Both the position numbers and the translations under genes were made by a program. Below the pieces are notes generated by a model that was not told where the DNA came from, did not search any database, and worked only from the letters and a program-made list of their open reading frames with translations. Positions 4,886-12,338 of a stretch of 12,766 bases of DNA are shown here, in pieces. Source of the DNA: CAZEXD01 sp964516865 (GTDB lineage Bacteria; Patescibacteriota; Minisyncoccia; Minisyncoccales; Staskawiczbacteraceae); NCBI GenBank assembly GCA_964516865.1, contig CAZEXD010000019.1:1-12766 (forward strand), written 5' to 3'. Every line of letters starts with the position of its first letter. The stretch's first letter is position 1.

Positions 4886-5187
4886 TGTCTTGTTGTCAAA
4901 ATAAAAAACTAATTTCGGAAATCGAAAGGTGGACAAAGATATTAAAAAAAATTTCTGAACCAAACAGATTGAAGATTTTGTGTATTTTAAAAGATGGAGA
5001 AAAATGTGTTTGCGACATTTGGCAATGCTTGAAATTGCCTCAAAATTTAGTTTCTCATCATTTAAAAGTTTTAAAAGACTTGAATTTGATTTCTTCAAAA
5101 AAGGTCGGTTTAAAAGTTTTTTATAAATTAAATCAAAGGGTCGTTAAAAAATATTTAAAATTATTAAATAAATTATTAAACAAATAA
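4885..5187 (+). CDS. ArsR/SmtB family metalloregulator
   Basis: The 100-residue winged-helix repressor has the recognition helix region LPQNLVSHHLKVLKDLNLI (51-69) and the wing LKVFYKL. Cys41-Val-Cys43-Asp lies at the start of the helix corresponding to the As(III)-binding CVCDL site of E. coli ArsR. Further cysteines are Cys48, Cys33 and an N-terminal Cys3-Cys4 pair. This favours a thiophilic inducer such as As(III), Sb(III), Cd or Cu(I), not a SmtB-type Zn site. The ATG is almost leaderless with no Shine-Dalgarno, and its operator overlaps the start. It heads an operon with a thioredoxin-like protein (4-base gap) and an ArsP-type permease. Confidence 0.92.
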   Translation: MSCCQNKKLISEIERWTKILKKISEPNRLKILCILKDGEKCVCDIWQCLKLPQNLVSHHLKVLKDLNLISSKKVGLKVFYKLNQRVVKKYLKLLNKLLNK

Positions 5188-5191
5188 AACT

Positions 5192-5437
5192 ATGACCATC
5201 AAAATTTTGGGCTCTGGTTGCCCTAAATGCCAGAAATTAGAAGTTAATGCCAAAAAAGCGGTTGAAGAATTGGGGTTAAAAGATGTTAGAGTTGAACATA
5301 TTTATGATATGGATAAAGTAATTGAGTTGGGAGTGGCAATGACGCCGGCAATTATGTTCGATGATGAAATCAAAGCTCAAGGTCGAATTCCTGAAATTGA
5401 AGAGATTAAAGGTTGGCTCCGGGAAGTCGTAAAATAA
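5192..5437 (+). CDS. Small thioredoxin-like redox-active disulfide protein (TIGR00412 type)
   Basis: The 81-residue minimal thioredoxin fold has the active site Cys10-Pro-Lys-Cys13 after the first strand (MTIKILGSG) and the cis-proline loop MTPAI (about 50-54). It lacks a signal peptide, so it acts in the cytoplasm. Proteins of this type commonly accompany DUF318/ArsP permeases and ArsR regulators, where they may hand electrons or a bound metalloid to the permease. It sits between those two genes here. Length fits the family. Confidence 0.9.
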   Translation: MTIKILGSGCPKCQKLEVNAKKAVEELGLKDVRVEHIYDMDKVIELGVAMTPAIMFDDEIKAQGRIPEIEEIKGWLREVVK

Positions 5438-5460
5438 AAATAAAAATTAAAATTAAAACT

Positions 5461-6510
5461 ATGAAAAGAGTTTTTTTCGGCATCATTTTAATTATTTTAA
5501 TTTTAGGGATTTTGGTTAGTTATGAATGGTATGGCGCTTTCAAGAAAAGCAAGTTGATAGAACAGGGAATTTATCCAAAAGAGCCTTTTCCGATTCAACC
5601 CAATACCCCTTGGTGGAAAATTCCGTTTTTGACTTTGCTTCAGTATCTAACCAAGGCCTGGTTTTGTCTGGGTATGGCATTTTTGATTGCCGGAGCAGTT
5701 GAAACTTTCATTCCCAAAGAACTAATCATTAAGCATTTGGGAAGGCGGAGTCCCAAGGCCTATTTTATTGCTGCTTTTGGAGGACCCTTGCTTTCTGTTT
5801 GTTCTTGCTCAATTATTCCTTTGTTTGCGGCGATTAAAAAGAGAGGAGCAGGATTGGGGCCGGCAATTACGTTTCTTTTAGCCACCCCTGCTATTAACCC
5901 GGCAGCCATAATTTTGACTTTTAGTTTAATTTCCTGGAAATTTGCTGTTGGCAGAATTATTTTGGCATTATCCGCAGCAATCATTACCGGAGCAATTTTA
6001 GAGGCAATTTGGACAACTGAAGAAGAAAAGAAGGGACTTCTTTCTCAGTTAAAGGTTGAGTATCAAGAAAAGCCCTTGAACTTAAAAGAAGATTTAAAAG
6101 AATGTCTAATCAACGTTTGGGATTTTGTCAAAAAAATTTTCCCCTTGGTTCTTTTGGGAATCTTTATCATTGGAATAGTTAAGATTTTTTTGACTTCTCA
6201 GGTAATCTCAAAATACTTAGGTCAAGGACTCTGGCAGATTGCCTTGGCTTCTATTTTAGGAGTAGTAATGTACACTCCAACATTAGTTGAAATTCCCTTT
6301 GTTAGAGAGCTTTTAACTTTAGGTATGGGAACGGGTCCAGCCTTGGCATTTTTGCTAACTGGTCCTGCTTTAAGTTTGCCCTCAATGCTTGGTATTTCAA
6401 GAGTAATTGGATGGAAACAGGTATTAAATTACGCAGTATTAATGTGGATTTTAGGAATCATTGGCGGTTTAGTTTTCGCTTATTTGGTTCCGAAAATAAT
6501 TTTGTTATAA
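5461..6510 (+). CDS. ArsP/DUF318-type membrane permease
   Basis: The 349-residue polytopic protein starts at ATG 5461; the longer in-frame start at 5413 overlaps the preceding thioredoxin gene and adds a Lys/Ile repeat. An N-terminal helix (5-21) is followed by two repeats of membrane helices. The first carries GGPLLSVCSCSIIPLF with the paired Cys114-x-Cys116, then TPAINPAA. The second has YTPTLVEIPF and TGPALSLPS. Known members export trivalent organoarsenicals; others have unknown substrates. The neighbouring ArsR and thioredoxin support thiol-reactive metalloid export, but the cysteine pair also suits thiol electron transfer. Confidence 0.9.
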   Translation: MKRVFFGIILIILILGILVSYEWYGAFKKSKLIEQGIYPKEPFPIQPNTPWWKIPFLTLLQYLTKAWFCLGMAFLIAGAVETFIPKELIIKHLGRRSPKAYFIAAFGGPLLSVCSCSIIPLFAAIKKRGAGLGPAITFLLATPAINPAAIILTFSLISWKFAVGRIILALSAAIITGAILEAIWTTEEEKKGLLSQLKVEYQEKPLNLKEDLKECLINVWDFVKKIFPLVLLGIFIIGIVKIFLTSQVISKYLGQGLWQIALASILGVVMYTPTLVEIPFVRELLTLGMGTGPALAFLLTGPALSLPSMLGISRVIGWKQVLNYAVLMWILGIIGGLVFAYLVPKIILL

Positions 6511-6513
6511 AAA

Positions 6514-6615
6514 ATGGAAAAATTTTATTGCCCAAAATGTGATAAAATTTTTGAGGCAGAAGGAGAAAAGAAAGAATGGCAAGAAGAAGGAAGAATTGGA
6601 AAAAAGAAAAAATGA
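6514..6615 (+). CDS. Stub zinc-ribbon protein, 33 aa, probably truncated
   Basis: ATG 6514, three bases after the permease stop, opens a 33-residue frame with MEKFYCPKCDKIFEAEGEKKEW. This matches the first knuckle (Cys6-x2-Cys9) and following loop of small zinc-ribbon proteins found near permeases of this kind. Those proteins normally go on to a second C-x2-C knuckle that completes the zinc site. Here the frame turns into a Glu/Gly/Lys tail ending in four Lys, and no second knuckle appears downstream. It may be a decayed gene or a short metal-binding peptide pairing with a partner. Confidence 0.5.
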   Translation: MEKFYCPKCDKIFEAEGEKKEWQEEGRIGKKKK

Positions 6616-6643
6616 GTTAAAATATAAAGAGTAATTAATAACA

Positions 6644-7336
6644 ATGCCAGAGATTATTTTGAAGATTGAAAATTTAAATGTGAAATTTGGGAAAGAAGAG
6701 GTGATTAGAAATTTATCCCTTGAAGTAAAAAGGGGCGAATTTTTAATTGTTTTGGGACCCAACGGAGCGGGAAAGACGGTTTTGTTAAAAACTTTGCTTG
6801 GAATGTTTCCATTTGAGGGAAAAATTGAATGGGCAGAGGGAATAAAAATTGGTTATGTTCCCCAGAGAACTTCTTTTGTTAAAGATTTTCCCATTTCAAT
6901 TGAAGAATTTTTTAAGTTGAAAACAAAAAACGAAAAAGAAATTAAAGAAGTTTTAAAATTGGTTGGTTTTGATGAAAGTTTTTTAAAGAAGAATTTAGGA
7001 GAAATTTCCTCTGGTCAATATCAGAGAATTTTGGTTGGCTGGGCTTTGATTGGAAAGCCGGATGTTTTGTTATTTGACGAACCAACAACCGGAATTGATA
7101 TTTCCGGCGAGGAGACGATTTATCAATTTTTGGAAAGATTGAAAAGAGAAAAAAAATTAACAATTATCTTAGTTACTCACGATTTGAGCGTTGTTTTTAA
7201 GTTTTCCGATTATGTTATTTGTTTGAATAGATGTCCCCTTTGTCAAGGAAAACCGCAAGAAGCCGTAACCCCGGAAACCTTATCAAAACTTTACGGTCAA
7301 GAAATAAAATTTTATGAGCACTATCATGGTCACTAA
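6644..7336 (+). CDS. ABC transporter ATP-binding protein, Znu/Mnt metal-uptake type
   Basis: The 230-residue ATPase has Walker A GPNGAGKT (38-45), Q-loop Gln74 (YVPQ), a signature ISSGQ (121-125) in place of LSGGQ, Walker B VLLFDEP (141-147) and H-loop His179. Sequence and the permease partner place it with zinc/manganese (ZnuC/MntB-like) uptake systems. Two oddities: the C-terminal LNR segment carries Cys197-x2-Cys200 where relatives usually have a single Cys before HG, and the protein ends in HYHGH, a possible metal ligand cluster. It overlaps the permease gene by 23 bases, or 11 if the second ATG (7326) is used. Confidence 0.92.
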   Translation: MPEIILKIENLNVKFGKEEVIRNLSLEVKRGEFLIVLGPNGAGKTVLLKTLLGMFPFEGKIEWAEGIKIGYVPQRTSFVKDFPISIEEFFKLKTKNEKEIKEVLKLVGFDESFLKKNLGEISSGQYQRILVGWALIGKPDVLLFDEPTTGIDISGEETIYQFLERLKREKKLTIILVTHDLSVVFKFSDYVICLNRCPLCQGKPQEAVTPETLSKLYGQEIKFYEHYHGH

Positions 7337-8093
7337 TTTTTTTTCGGTTTTAATTTCAGGAATCTTTATCGGCGGAGCGGCAGGATATCTGGGTTCTTTG
7401 ATGTTATCTCGAAAAATGACAATTATTGTTGACCCTCTTTCTCATTTGGCGCTGCCGGGGGTTGCTTTGGCTTTAATTTTGGCCAAAGATGTTTCTTTGG
7501 GCGCTTTTTTCTTTCTATTTTTTGGAGCGATTTTAATTTGGTTTTTAGAACAAAAAACAAAATTGCCAACAGAAACAATCATTGCCATTTTATTTTCTGT
7601 TTCTTTGGCGATTACTTTTTTATTTTTATCCGAGCACGAAATTGAAGAAGCGTTGGTTGGCGATATTTCAAAAATTGGGAAAATAGAAAGTTTGATAACT
7701 CTCTTAATTTCTCTTTTTATTTTCTTTTTGGTTAAAAAAATTTATCCCAAATTAACCCTAATTTCTATTTCAGAAGATTTGGCAATAGCAGAAAAAATCA
7801 ATTTAAGAAAATATCAATTTCTCTACCTTCTTTCTATTTCAGCAATCATTGCTTTGGGAGTAAAATTTGTCGGAGGATTATTAATTGCCGGTTTAACGGC
7901 TTTGCCTGCAGCCTCTGCCAGAAATTTAAGTAAAAACTTAAAAACATTCAGATTTCTTTCCTCTTTTTTTGGTATTGCTTCTGCGATTTGTGGAATTTCT
8001 CTTTTTCAAATTACAAAGTTCGCGGTAGGCCCTTTAATAGTTATTTCTGGCTTTTTGATTTTTTTGATTTCAATAATTTTTAAAAAAAGTTAA
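7314..8093 (+). CDS. ABC-3 family metal transporter permease, ZnuB-like
   Basis: The 259-residue integral membrane protein has about eight hydrophobic segments, the family motif DPLSHLALPGVALAL (40-54) and the conserved GGLLIAGLTALPAASA (187-202) near the coupling region. It forms the channel of the transporter powered by the preceding ATPase. A ZnuA-type solute-binding protein gene would normally accompany it; none is seen in the window, and the next gene encodes a thioredoxin/CcdA fusion. ATG 7314 is used; ATG 7326 is an alternative start that trims four residues. Confidence 0.92.
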   Translation: MSTIMVTNFFSVLISGIFIGGAAGYLGSLMLSRKMTIIVDPLSHLALPGVALALILAKDVSLGAFFFLFFGAILIWFLEQKTKLPTETIIAILFSVSLAITFLFLSEHEIEEALVGDISKIGKIESLITLLISLFIFFLVKKIYPKLTLISISEDLAIAEKINLRKYQFLYLLSISAIIALGVKFVGGLLIAGLTALPAASARNLSKNLKTFRFLSSFFGIASAICGISLFQITKFAVGPLIVISGFLIFLISIIFKKS

Positions 8094-8102
8094 AATAAAG
8101 AT

Positions 8103-9656
8103 ATGAGAAATAAAATTTTCTTTTTATTAATTTTTATCTTCTTTTTATCCTTTTTTTCTCCAAAAGAGATTTTTTCAGCAGGAAAAGTTGAGATTTATTT
8201 TTTTTGGGGCCAGGGCTGTCCCCACTGCGCTCAAGAAAAACCATTTTTGGAGGAAGTAAAACAAAAATATCCTCAATTAGAGGTGAAAGAGTTTGAAGTT
8301 TATTATAGCCGAGAAAATCAAGAATTATTTAAAAAAGTGGCCCAGGCTTACAAAACTCAAGCCCAGGGCGTGCCAACAACCTTTATTGGCAAAGATTTTA
8401 TTGTTGGTTTTGGTACAAAAGAAACCACCGGAAAACAGATTGAAAATTTAATTCAAAATTGTTTAAAAACTTATTGTCCTTCGCCAGAAGAAATTTTAGC
8501 AGCCGGAGGAATTGATGAATGGAAACCGGCCGAAGAACAGCCATCTGAAAAACAGCCACCGGAAGAAACACCAAAAGAATCAAAAATCTGTATTCATTAT
8601 TTTGTAAAAGATAAATGTCCCCAATGTCAAAATTTAGAAGGTTTTCTTCAAAATATAGCAAAAAAATATGAAATTGATTTTAAAATTTACAATGTTTCAG
8701 AAAGCGAAGAGAATTTAAAACTTTATCAAAAACTTCAAGAATTTTATGGAATTTCTTTTTCTGGTTTCCCAATGGTCTTTTTAGGAGATACCTATTTAAT
8801 TGGAGATGAATCGATCAGAAACAACATTGAAAAAGTAATTTTGCGCTGTCAAAAAGAAGGTTGTCCTTGTCCTGTTGAAGAAATAAAACAAACCTTAAAA
8901 CAAATTCCCAAACCTTCTACTTTTACGCCTGAAGAAAAAAAGGAATTCTCAATTTCTCTTTTCGGAAAAGAAATTAAAATTTCTTCTCAATCTTCTTCGT
9001 TCTTTTTAGGAACAATTTTGGGTTTGGCTGACGGAATTAATCCGTGTATGTTTTCTGTCCTTTTGTTTTTACTAACTTATCTTTTGGCTATTGGTTCTAA
9101 AAAAAGAGCAATAAAAGTTGGCCTGGTTTTTACTTTGGGCGTTTTTGTCATTTATCTTTTTTTTATGCTGGGAATGATTAATTTGATTTCTTTAATTGGT
9201 TTTATCCAAAAAATAAAAATCGTTATTGCTGTTTTTGCCTTTATTGCCAGTTTAATTCTAATCAAAGATTTTTTTGCCTATGGAAAGGGTATTTCTTTGG
9301 AAATTCCAGAAAGTGCTAAGCCAACAATTGAAAAATTAGTTAAAAGAGGAACCATTCCTTCAGCAATTTTATTGGCTATTTTGTCTTCTCTGGTTGAACT
9401 TCCTTGCACGGTTGGCATTCCCTTGGTTTACACCACCATTTTGGCTGAAAGGGCTGGAGCCTACATTCCCTATTTAATCTGGTATAATTTCTTTTTCGTT
9501 GTTCCTCTATTCATTATCATTGTTGGGGTTTCTTTTGCTTGGGCCCAAGTGGATAGAGTTGAAAAATGGAGATTAAGTTTTAGAAAATATATGAGATTGA
9601 CAGCCGGCCTAATTTTACTATTTTTAGCCATAGCCCTTTTCAAGGGTTGGATGTAA
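8103..9656 (+). CDS. Tandem thioredoxin domains fused to a CcdA/DsbD-like membrane domain
   Basis: The 517-residue protein has a signal peptide or anchor (1-26), extracytoplasmic thioredoxin domain 1 (27-130, Cys39-Pro-His-Cys42, cis-Pro in GVP 89-91), and a Glu/Pro linker (138-160). Domain 2 follows (161-262, Cys172-Pro-Gln-Cys175, GFP 221-223), then a CcdA-like region of about six helices (298-515) with Asn-Pro-Cys315 and Glu-Leu-Pro-Cys435. In DsbD/CcdA systems such a cysteine pair carries electrons from cytoplasmic thioredoxin across the membrane. The fusion thus appears to be a self-contained reductant conduit. Each thioredoxin domain ends with a similar C-x4-C-P-x-P-x-E-E-I segment, pointing to internal duplication. 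It starts nine bases after the ABC permease. Confidence 0.92.
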   Translation: MRNKIFFLLIFIFFLSFFSPKEIFSAGKVEIYFFWGQGCPHCAQEKPFLEEVKQKYPQLEVKEFEVYYSRENQELFKKVAQAYKTQAQGVPTTFIGKDFIVGFGTKETTGKQIENLIQNCLKTYCPSPEEILAAGGIDEWKPAEEQPSEKQPPEETPKESKICIHYFVKDKCPQCQNLEGFLQNIAKKYEIDFKIYNVSESEENLKLYQKLQEFYGISFSGFPMVFLGDTYLIGDESIRNNIEKVILRCQKEGCPCPVEEIKQTLKQIPKPSTFTPEEKKEFSISLFGKEIKISSQSSSFFLGTILGLADGINPCMFSVLLFLLTYLLAIGSKKRAIKVGLVFTLGVFVIYLFFMLGMINLISLIGFIQKIKIVIAVFAFIASLILIKDFFAYGKGISLEIPESAKPTIEKLVKRGTIPSAILLAILSSLVELPCTVGIPLVYTTILAERAGAYIPYLIWYNFFFVVPLFIIIVGVSFAWAQVDRVEKWRLSFRKYMRLTAGLILLFLAIALFKGWM

Positions 9657-9657
9657 T

Positions 9658-10383
9658 ATGAAAATCTTTGAAAAAATTTTAGGCGGAAATACCTTATATT
9701 ATCCAGGATGCTTGACGAAGTTTGTTGCCAAAGACCTCAAAGAAAAATACGAAAAAATTTTGAGGAAAATTGGCATTGATTTTATTGAGCTTTCAGAATT
9801 GGAAAAATGTTGCGGTTCTCCGGCTTTAAAAGCAGGCTATCTTGAAGATTTTAAAAAAGCAGCCGAGGAAAATTTAAAAATTTTTAAAGAGCACTCAATC
9901 AAAAAAATAATTACCAATTGTCCGGCTTGCGCAATGACCTTTAAAGTTGAATATCCAAAAGTTTTAGGCGAAAAATGGGACATTGAAGTTTTGCATATTT
10001 CGCAAGTTTTGGATAAAACAATCAAAGAAGGAAAAATTAAGCAAAAAGAAATTAAGGGAAAAATTACTTTTCATGACCCTTGCCATTTGGGTAGGGGAAT
10101 GGGAATTTTTGAAGAACCGAGGGAAGTAATTAAATCTCAGGGATATGAAATTTCAGAAATGGAACTTTCAAAAAATGAAAGTTTTTGTTGCGGGGCGGGC
10201 GGGGGAGTAAAATCAAATGAAGGAGAGTTAGCAAATAAAATTGGCAAAGATAGAATTGAACAAGCAAAAAAAACCGGGGCAAAAATTTTATGCACCAACT
10301 GTCCCTTATGCTACCTTCATTTAAAAGAAAATGCCAAAGAAATAGAGGTTAAAGAATTAATAGAATTGTTTAAAGATTTATGA
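9658..10383 (+). CDS. Two-CCG-domain iron-sulfur protein, LutA/HdrB/GlpC type
   Basis: The 241-residue protein contains two cysteine-rich CCG domains. Domain 1: Cys18 (YPGC), Cys51-Cys52-Gly, Cys88-x2-Cys91. Domain 2: Cys142 (DPCH), Cys177-Cys178-Gly, Cys215-x2-Cys218. In heterodisulfide reductase HdrB such motifs bind noncubane [4Fe-4S] clusters that reduce disulfides; in LutA/GlcF they serve lactate or glycolate oxidation. Its size and partner resemble LutA. The stop codon overlaps the next start as ATGA, showing translational coupling. It begins one base after the stop of the tandem thioredoxin/CcdA gene, so a disulfide substrate is possible, but this is inference. Confidence 0.9.
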   Translation: MKIFEKILGGNTLYYPGCLTKFVAKDLKEKYEKILRKIGIDFIELSELEKCCGSPALKAGYLEDFKKAAEENLKIFKEHSIKKIITNCPACAMTFKVEYPKVLGEKWDIEVLHISQVLDKTIKEGKIKQKEIKGKITFHDPCHLGRGMGIFEEPREVIKSQGYEISEMELSKNESFCCGAGGGVKSNEGELANKIGKDRIEQAKKTGAKILCTNCPLCYLHLKENAKEIEVKELIELFKDL

Positions 10384-11639
10384 AAGGAGAATTTTTAAAT
10401 GAAAAAACAAAGACTATTTTGTGGCAGGTAGTTTTGGAATACAGAGAAAAAAGAAAAAAGGCGCTTTTGAGAAATAATTTAGATTATGAGAATTTTAGGA
10501 ACGAACTTTATGAAATTAAAAAGAAAGCGATTTTGCAAATTGGAAATTTAAAGAAAAAAGCAATTGAGGCCTTAAAAGAAAATGGAATTAATGTTTTTGA
10601 AGCAAAAGATAAAAAAGAAGCCAGAGAAATTATTGAAAGATTATTGGAGGAGAAAACAAAAATTATCAAATCAAAGTCGAATGCTTTTAACGAGATTGAA
10701 AAAGAAGGATTTCTGGCCGATAAAGAATTGACCGAGACCGATTTGGGTGATTTCATTTGTCGGTTAATGGGAGAAAAAGAATCCCATCCAGTGTTGCCTG
10801 CTATTCATTTAGCACCAGAAGAGATCGTAAAAAAATTCAAAGAAAAATTTGACAAAGATATAGAGCCAAAACCAGAAAAAATTGCTATTTTTGTCAGAAA
10901 TTTATTGAGAGAAAAAATTTTTCAGGCCGAAGTCGGAATTTCCGGCGCCAATGCCATAACTTCTGATGGCAGAATTTTAATTTTAGAAAATGAAGGAAAT
11001 ATCTCTTTGGTTTCAAGATGGCCAGAAACTCATATTATAATAACTGGTTTTGAGAAAATTGTTGAAAATTTAGAAGATGCTTTAAAAATTATAAAAGCTT
11101 CGGCTATTTGGGGAACCGGTCAAGACTTTCCAGTTTATGTTTCCATAATTTCCGGTCCTTCAAAAACTGCCGATATTCAAAATCAGACCATCATTGGCGC
11201 TCAGGGAGCCAAAGAGGTAAATTTGATTTTATTAGATAATGGCAGGGAAAAACTTTTAAAAGAGGGTTTTGAAGAAATTTTATATTGCCTCAACTGTGGC
11301 GCTTGTTTGGATTTTTGTCCTGTTTTCCATCAAATCGGAAAAAATTATGGAGCAGAATATTTGGGCTCAAAAGGAGTGGTTTTTGCTGGGTTTTCAGAAA
11401 CTTTTAAGAAGTCTGTCGATTCAAATTGTTTTTCTTGTACCTCTTGCATGGCGTGTTATCAAAATTGTCCGGTAAAAATTAATTTACCAGAATTAATGAA
11501 AAAATTGAGAAGTTATCTTGAAAAAGAAAACTTGCAAACTGAGACGAACAAAGAAATGATTGAGAATATCAGAAAATTTGGCAATCCCTTCGGAAAAATA
11601 GAAAAAGGGAAAATTCCCAAAAAACTTTATTGCTGCTAA
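10380..11639 (+). CDS. LutB-like LUD-domain ferredoxin-type iron-sulfur protein
   Basis: The 419-residue protein has an N-terminal helical region and LUD domain (about 55-290, including SKSNAFNEIE and EVGISGANAI) followed by two ferredoxin-type [4Fe-4S] motifs: C303-x2-C306-x2-C309-x3-C313-P, then C353-x2-C356-x2-C359-x3-C363-P. Cys350 precedes the second motif. Bacillus LutB works with LutA and LutC in L-lactate oxidation; here only LutA- and LutB-like genes are present, and no dehydrogenase flavoprotein is in the window. It is somewhat shorter than usual LutB proteins (about 470 residues) and ends in Cys-Cys. Electron transfer with the upstream CCG protein is well supported; the substrate is not. 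Confidence 0.9.
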   Translation: MKGEFLNEKTKTILWQVVLEYREKRKKALLRNNLDYENFRNELYEIKKKAILQIGNLKKKAIEALKENGINVFEAKDKKEAREIIERLLEEKTKIIKSKSNAFNEIEKEGFLADKELTETDLGDFICRLMGEKESHPVLPAIHLAPEEIVKKFKEKFDKDIEPKPEKIAIFVRNLLREKIFQAEVGISGANAITSDGRILILENEGNISLVSRWPETHIIITGFEKIVENLEDALKIIKASAIWGTGQDFPVYVSIISGPSKTADIQNQTIIGAQGAKEVNLILLDNGREKLLKEGFEEILYCLNCGACLDFCPVFHQIGKNYGAEYLGSKGVVFAGFSETFKKSVDSNCFSCTSCMACYQNCPVKINLPELMKKLRSYLEKENLQTETNKEMIENIRKFGNPFGKIEKGKIPKKLYCC

Positions 11640-12281
11640 TTACCTTAATGATATTTTCTCTTTTTGGTTGTTTTTTTTATTTTTGGCATCAATTACAATC
11701 AAGGCATGAAAATCTTGGTATTGGCGATAATTTTTTTTGAGATTTTTTTCAAATAATTCTTGTAAAGAATGATAATCTGTTTTTTCACTTAATTTATATT
11801 TTTTGACCAATCTTTTAGTGTATTCGTCAATTACAAAAACAGGTTTTTCTAGCGCATAAAGCAAAATACTATCAGCCGTTTCCGGTCCAATTCCTTTTAA
11901 TTTCAACAACTCTGTTCTTAATTTTTTTAGATTTATTTTTTTCATTTTTTCCAAAGAGTTGTAATTTTCTAAAATAAATTTGGTTAAGTTAAAAAGGTAG
12001 TGAGTTTTAACCTTATAGAATCCCGACGCTTTAATAAGGGGCGCCAATTTTTTTTCGCCCACTTGGTAAATATCTTTTAGAGAATTTATTCCGCTATTTT
12101 TTAAGCTTTGAATTGCTATCTCTACATTTTTCCAATTTGTTCGTTGAGTTAAAATCGCGCCTATTGCCACCTCCTCCCTTTCCTTTTTATTTTTTGGTCT
12201 TTTGCACCAAAGTTTCCATTGTCCTTTTGGTGTCCCATAATTTTTTCTTAATTTTTTATATAATTTTTGGAAATTATTCAT
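11640..12281 (-). CDS. HhH-GPD DNA glycosylase, MagIII/endonuclease III superfamily
   Basis: The 213-residue protein has the helix-hairpin-helix LKLKGIGPETADSILLYAL (126-144) and the catalytic-type Asp152 in VIDEYT. Such enzymes excise damaged bases by cleaving the N-glycosidic bond. The residue matching the endonuclease III lyase Lys is Glu134, and the C-terminal four-cysteine [4Fe-4S] loop is absent. This fits monofunctional alkyl-purine glycosylases of the MagIII type better than Nth. I chose ATG 12281: an upstream in-frame TTG (12296) touches the -10 box and would lie before the expected transcript start. It is convergent with the LutB-like gene, with no base between stop codons. Confidence 0.85.
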   Translation of the reverse strand: MNNFQKLYKKLRKNYGTPKGQWKLWCKRPKNKKEREEVAIGAILTQRTNWKNVEIAIQSLKNSGINSLKDIYQVGEKKLAPLIKASGFYKVKTHYLFNLTKFILENYNSLEKMKKINLKKLRTELLKLKGIGPETADSILLYALEKPVFVIDEYTKRLVKKYKLSEKTDYHSLQELFEKNLKKNYRQYQDFHALIVIDAKNKKNNQKEKISLR

Positions 12282-12296
12282 AATTATATTACTCAA

Positions 12297-12326
12297 ATTA
12301 TATCATTCAAGCAGTTTTTCTTTAAA
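12297..12326 (-). promoter_or_regulatory. Promoter of the DNA glycosylase
   Basis: On the minus strand TATAAT (12297-12302) with a TG one base upstream forms a strong extended -10. TTTAAA (12321-12326) is a weak -35 at 18 bases. The start expected near 12290 gives a leader of about nine bases and no Shine-Dalgarno, close to leaderless. Confidence 0.6.
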
Positions 12327-12338
12327 TCATTAACTGAT

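Noticed and set aside
5413..5460. Longer N-terminus of the ArsP-like permease
   Set aside because: It overlaps the end of the thioredoxin gene and translates an AT-rich repeat (Lys-Ile) that is not membrane-protein-like; ATG 5461 starts the hydrophobic helix.
11600..11639. Terminator between the convergent LutB-like and glycosylase genes
   Set aside because: GGGAA/TTCCC has a 2-base loop, lies inside coding sequence and has no T-tract.
12282..12296. TTG start for the DNA glycosylase
   Set aside because: It abuts the -10 box and would lie upstream of the expected transcript start; ATG 12281 fits better.
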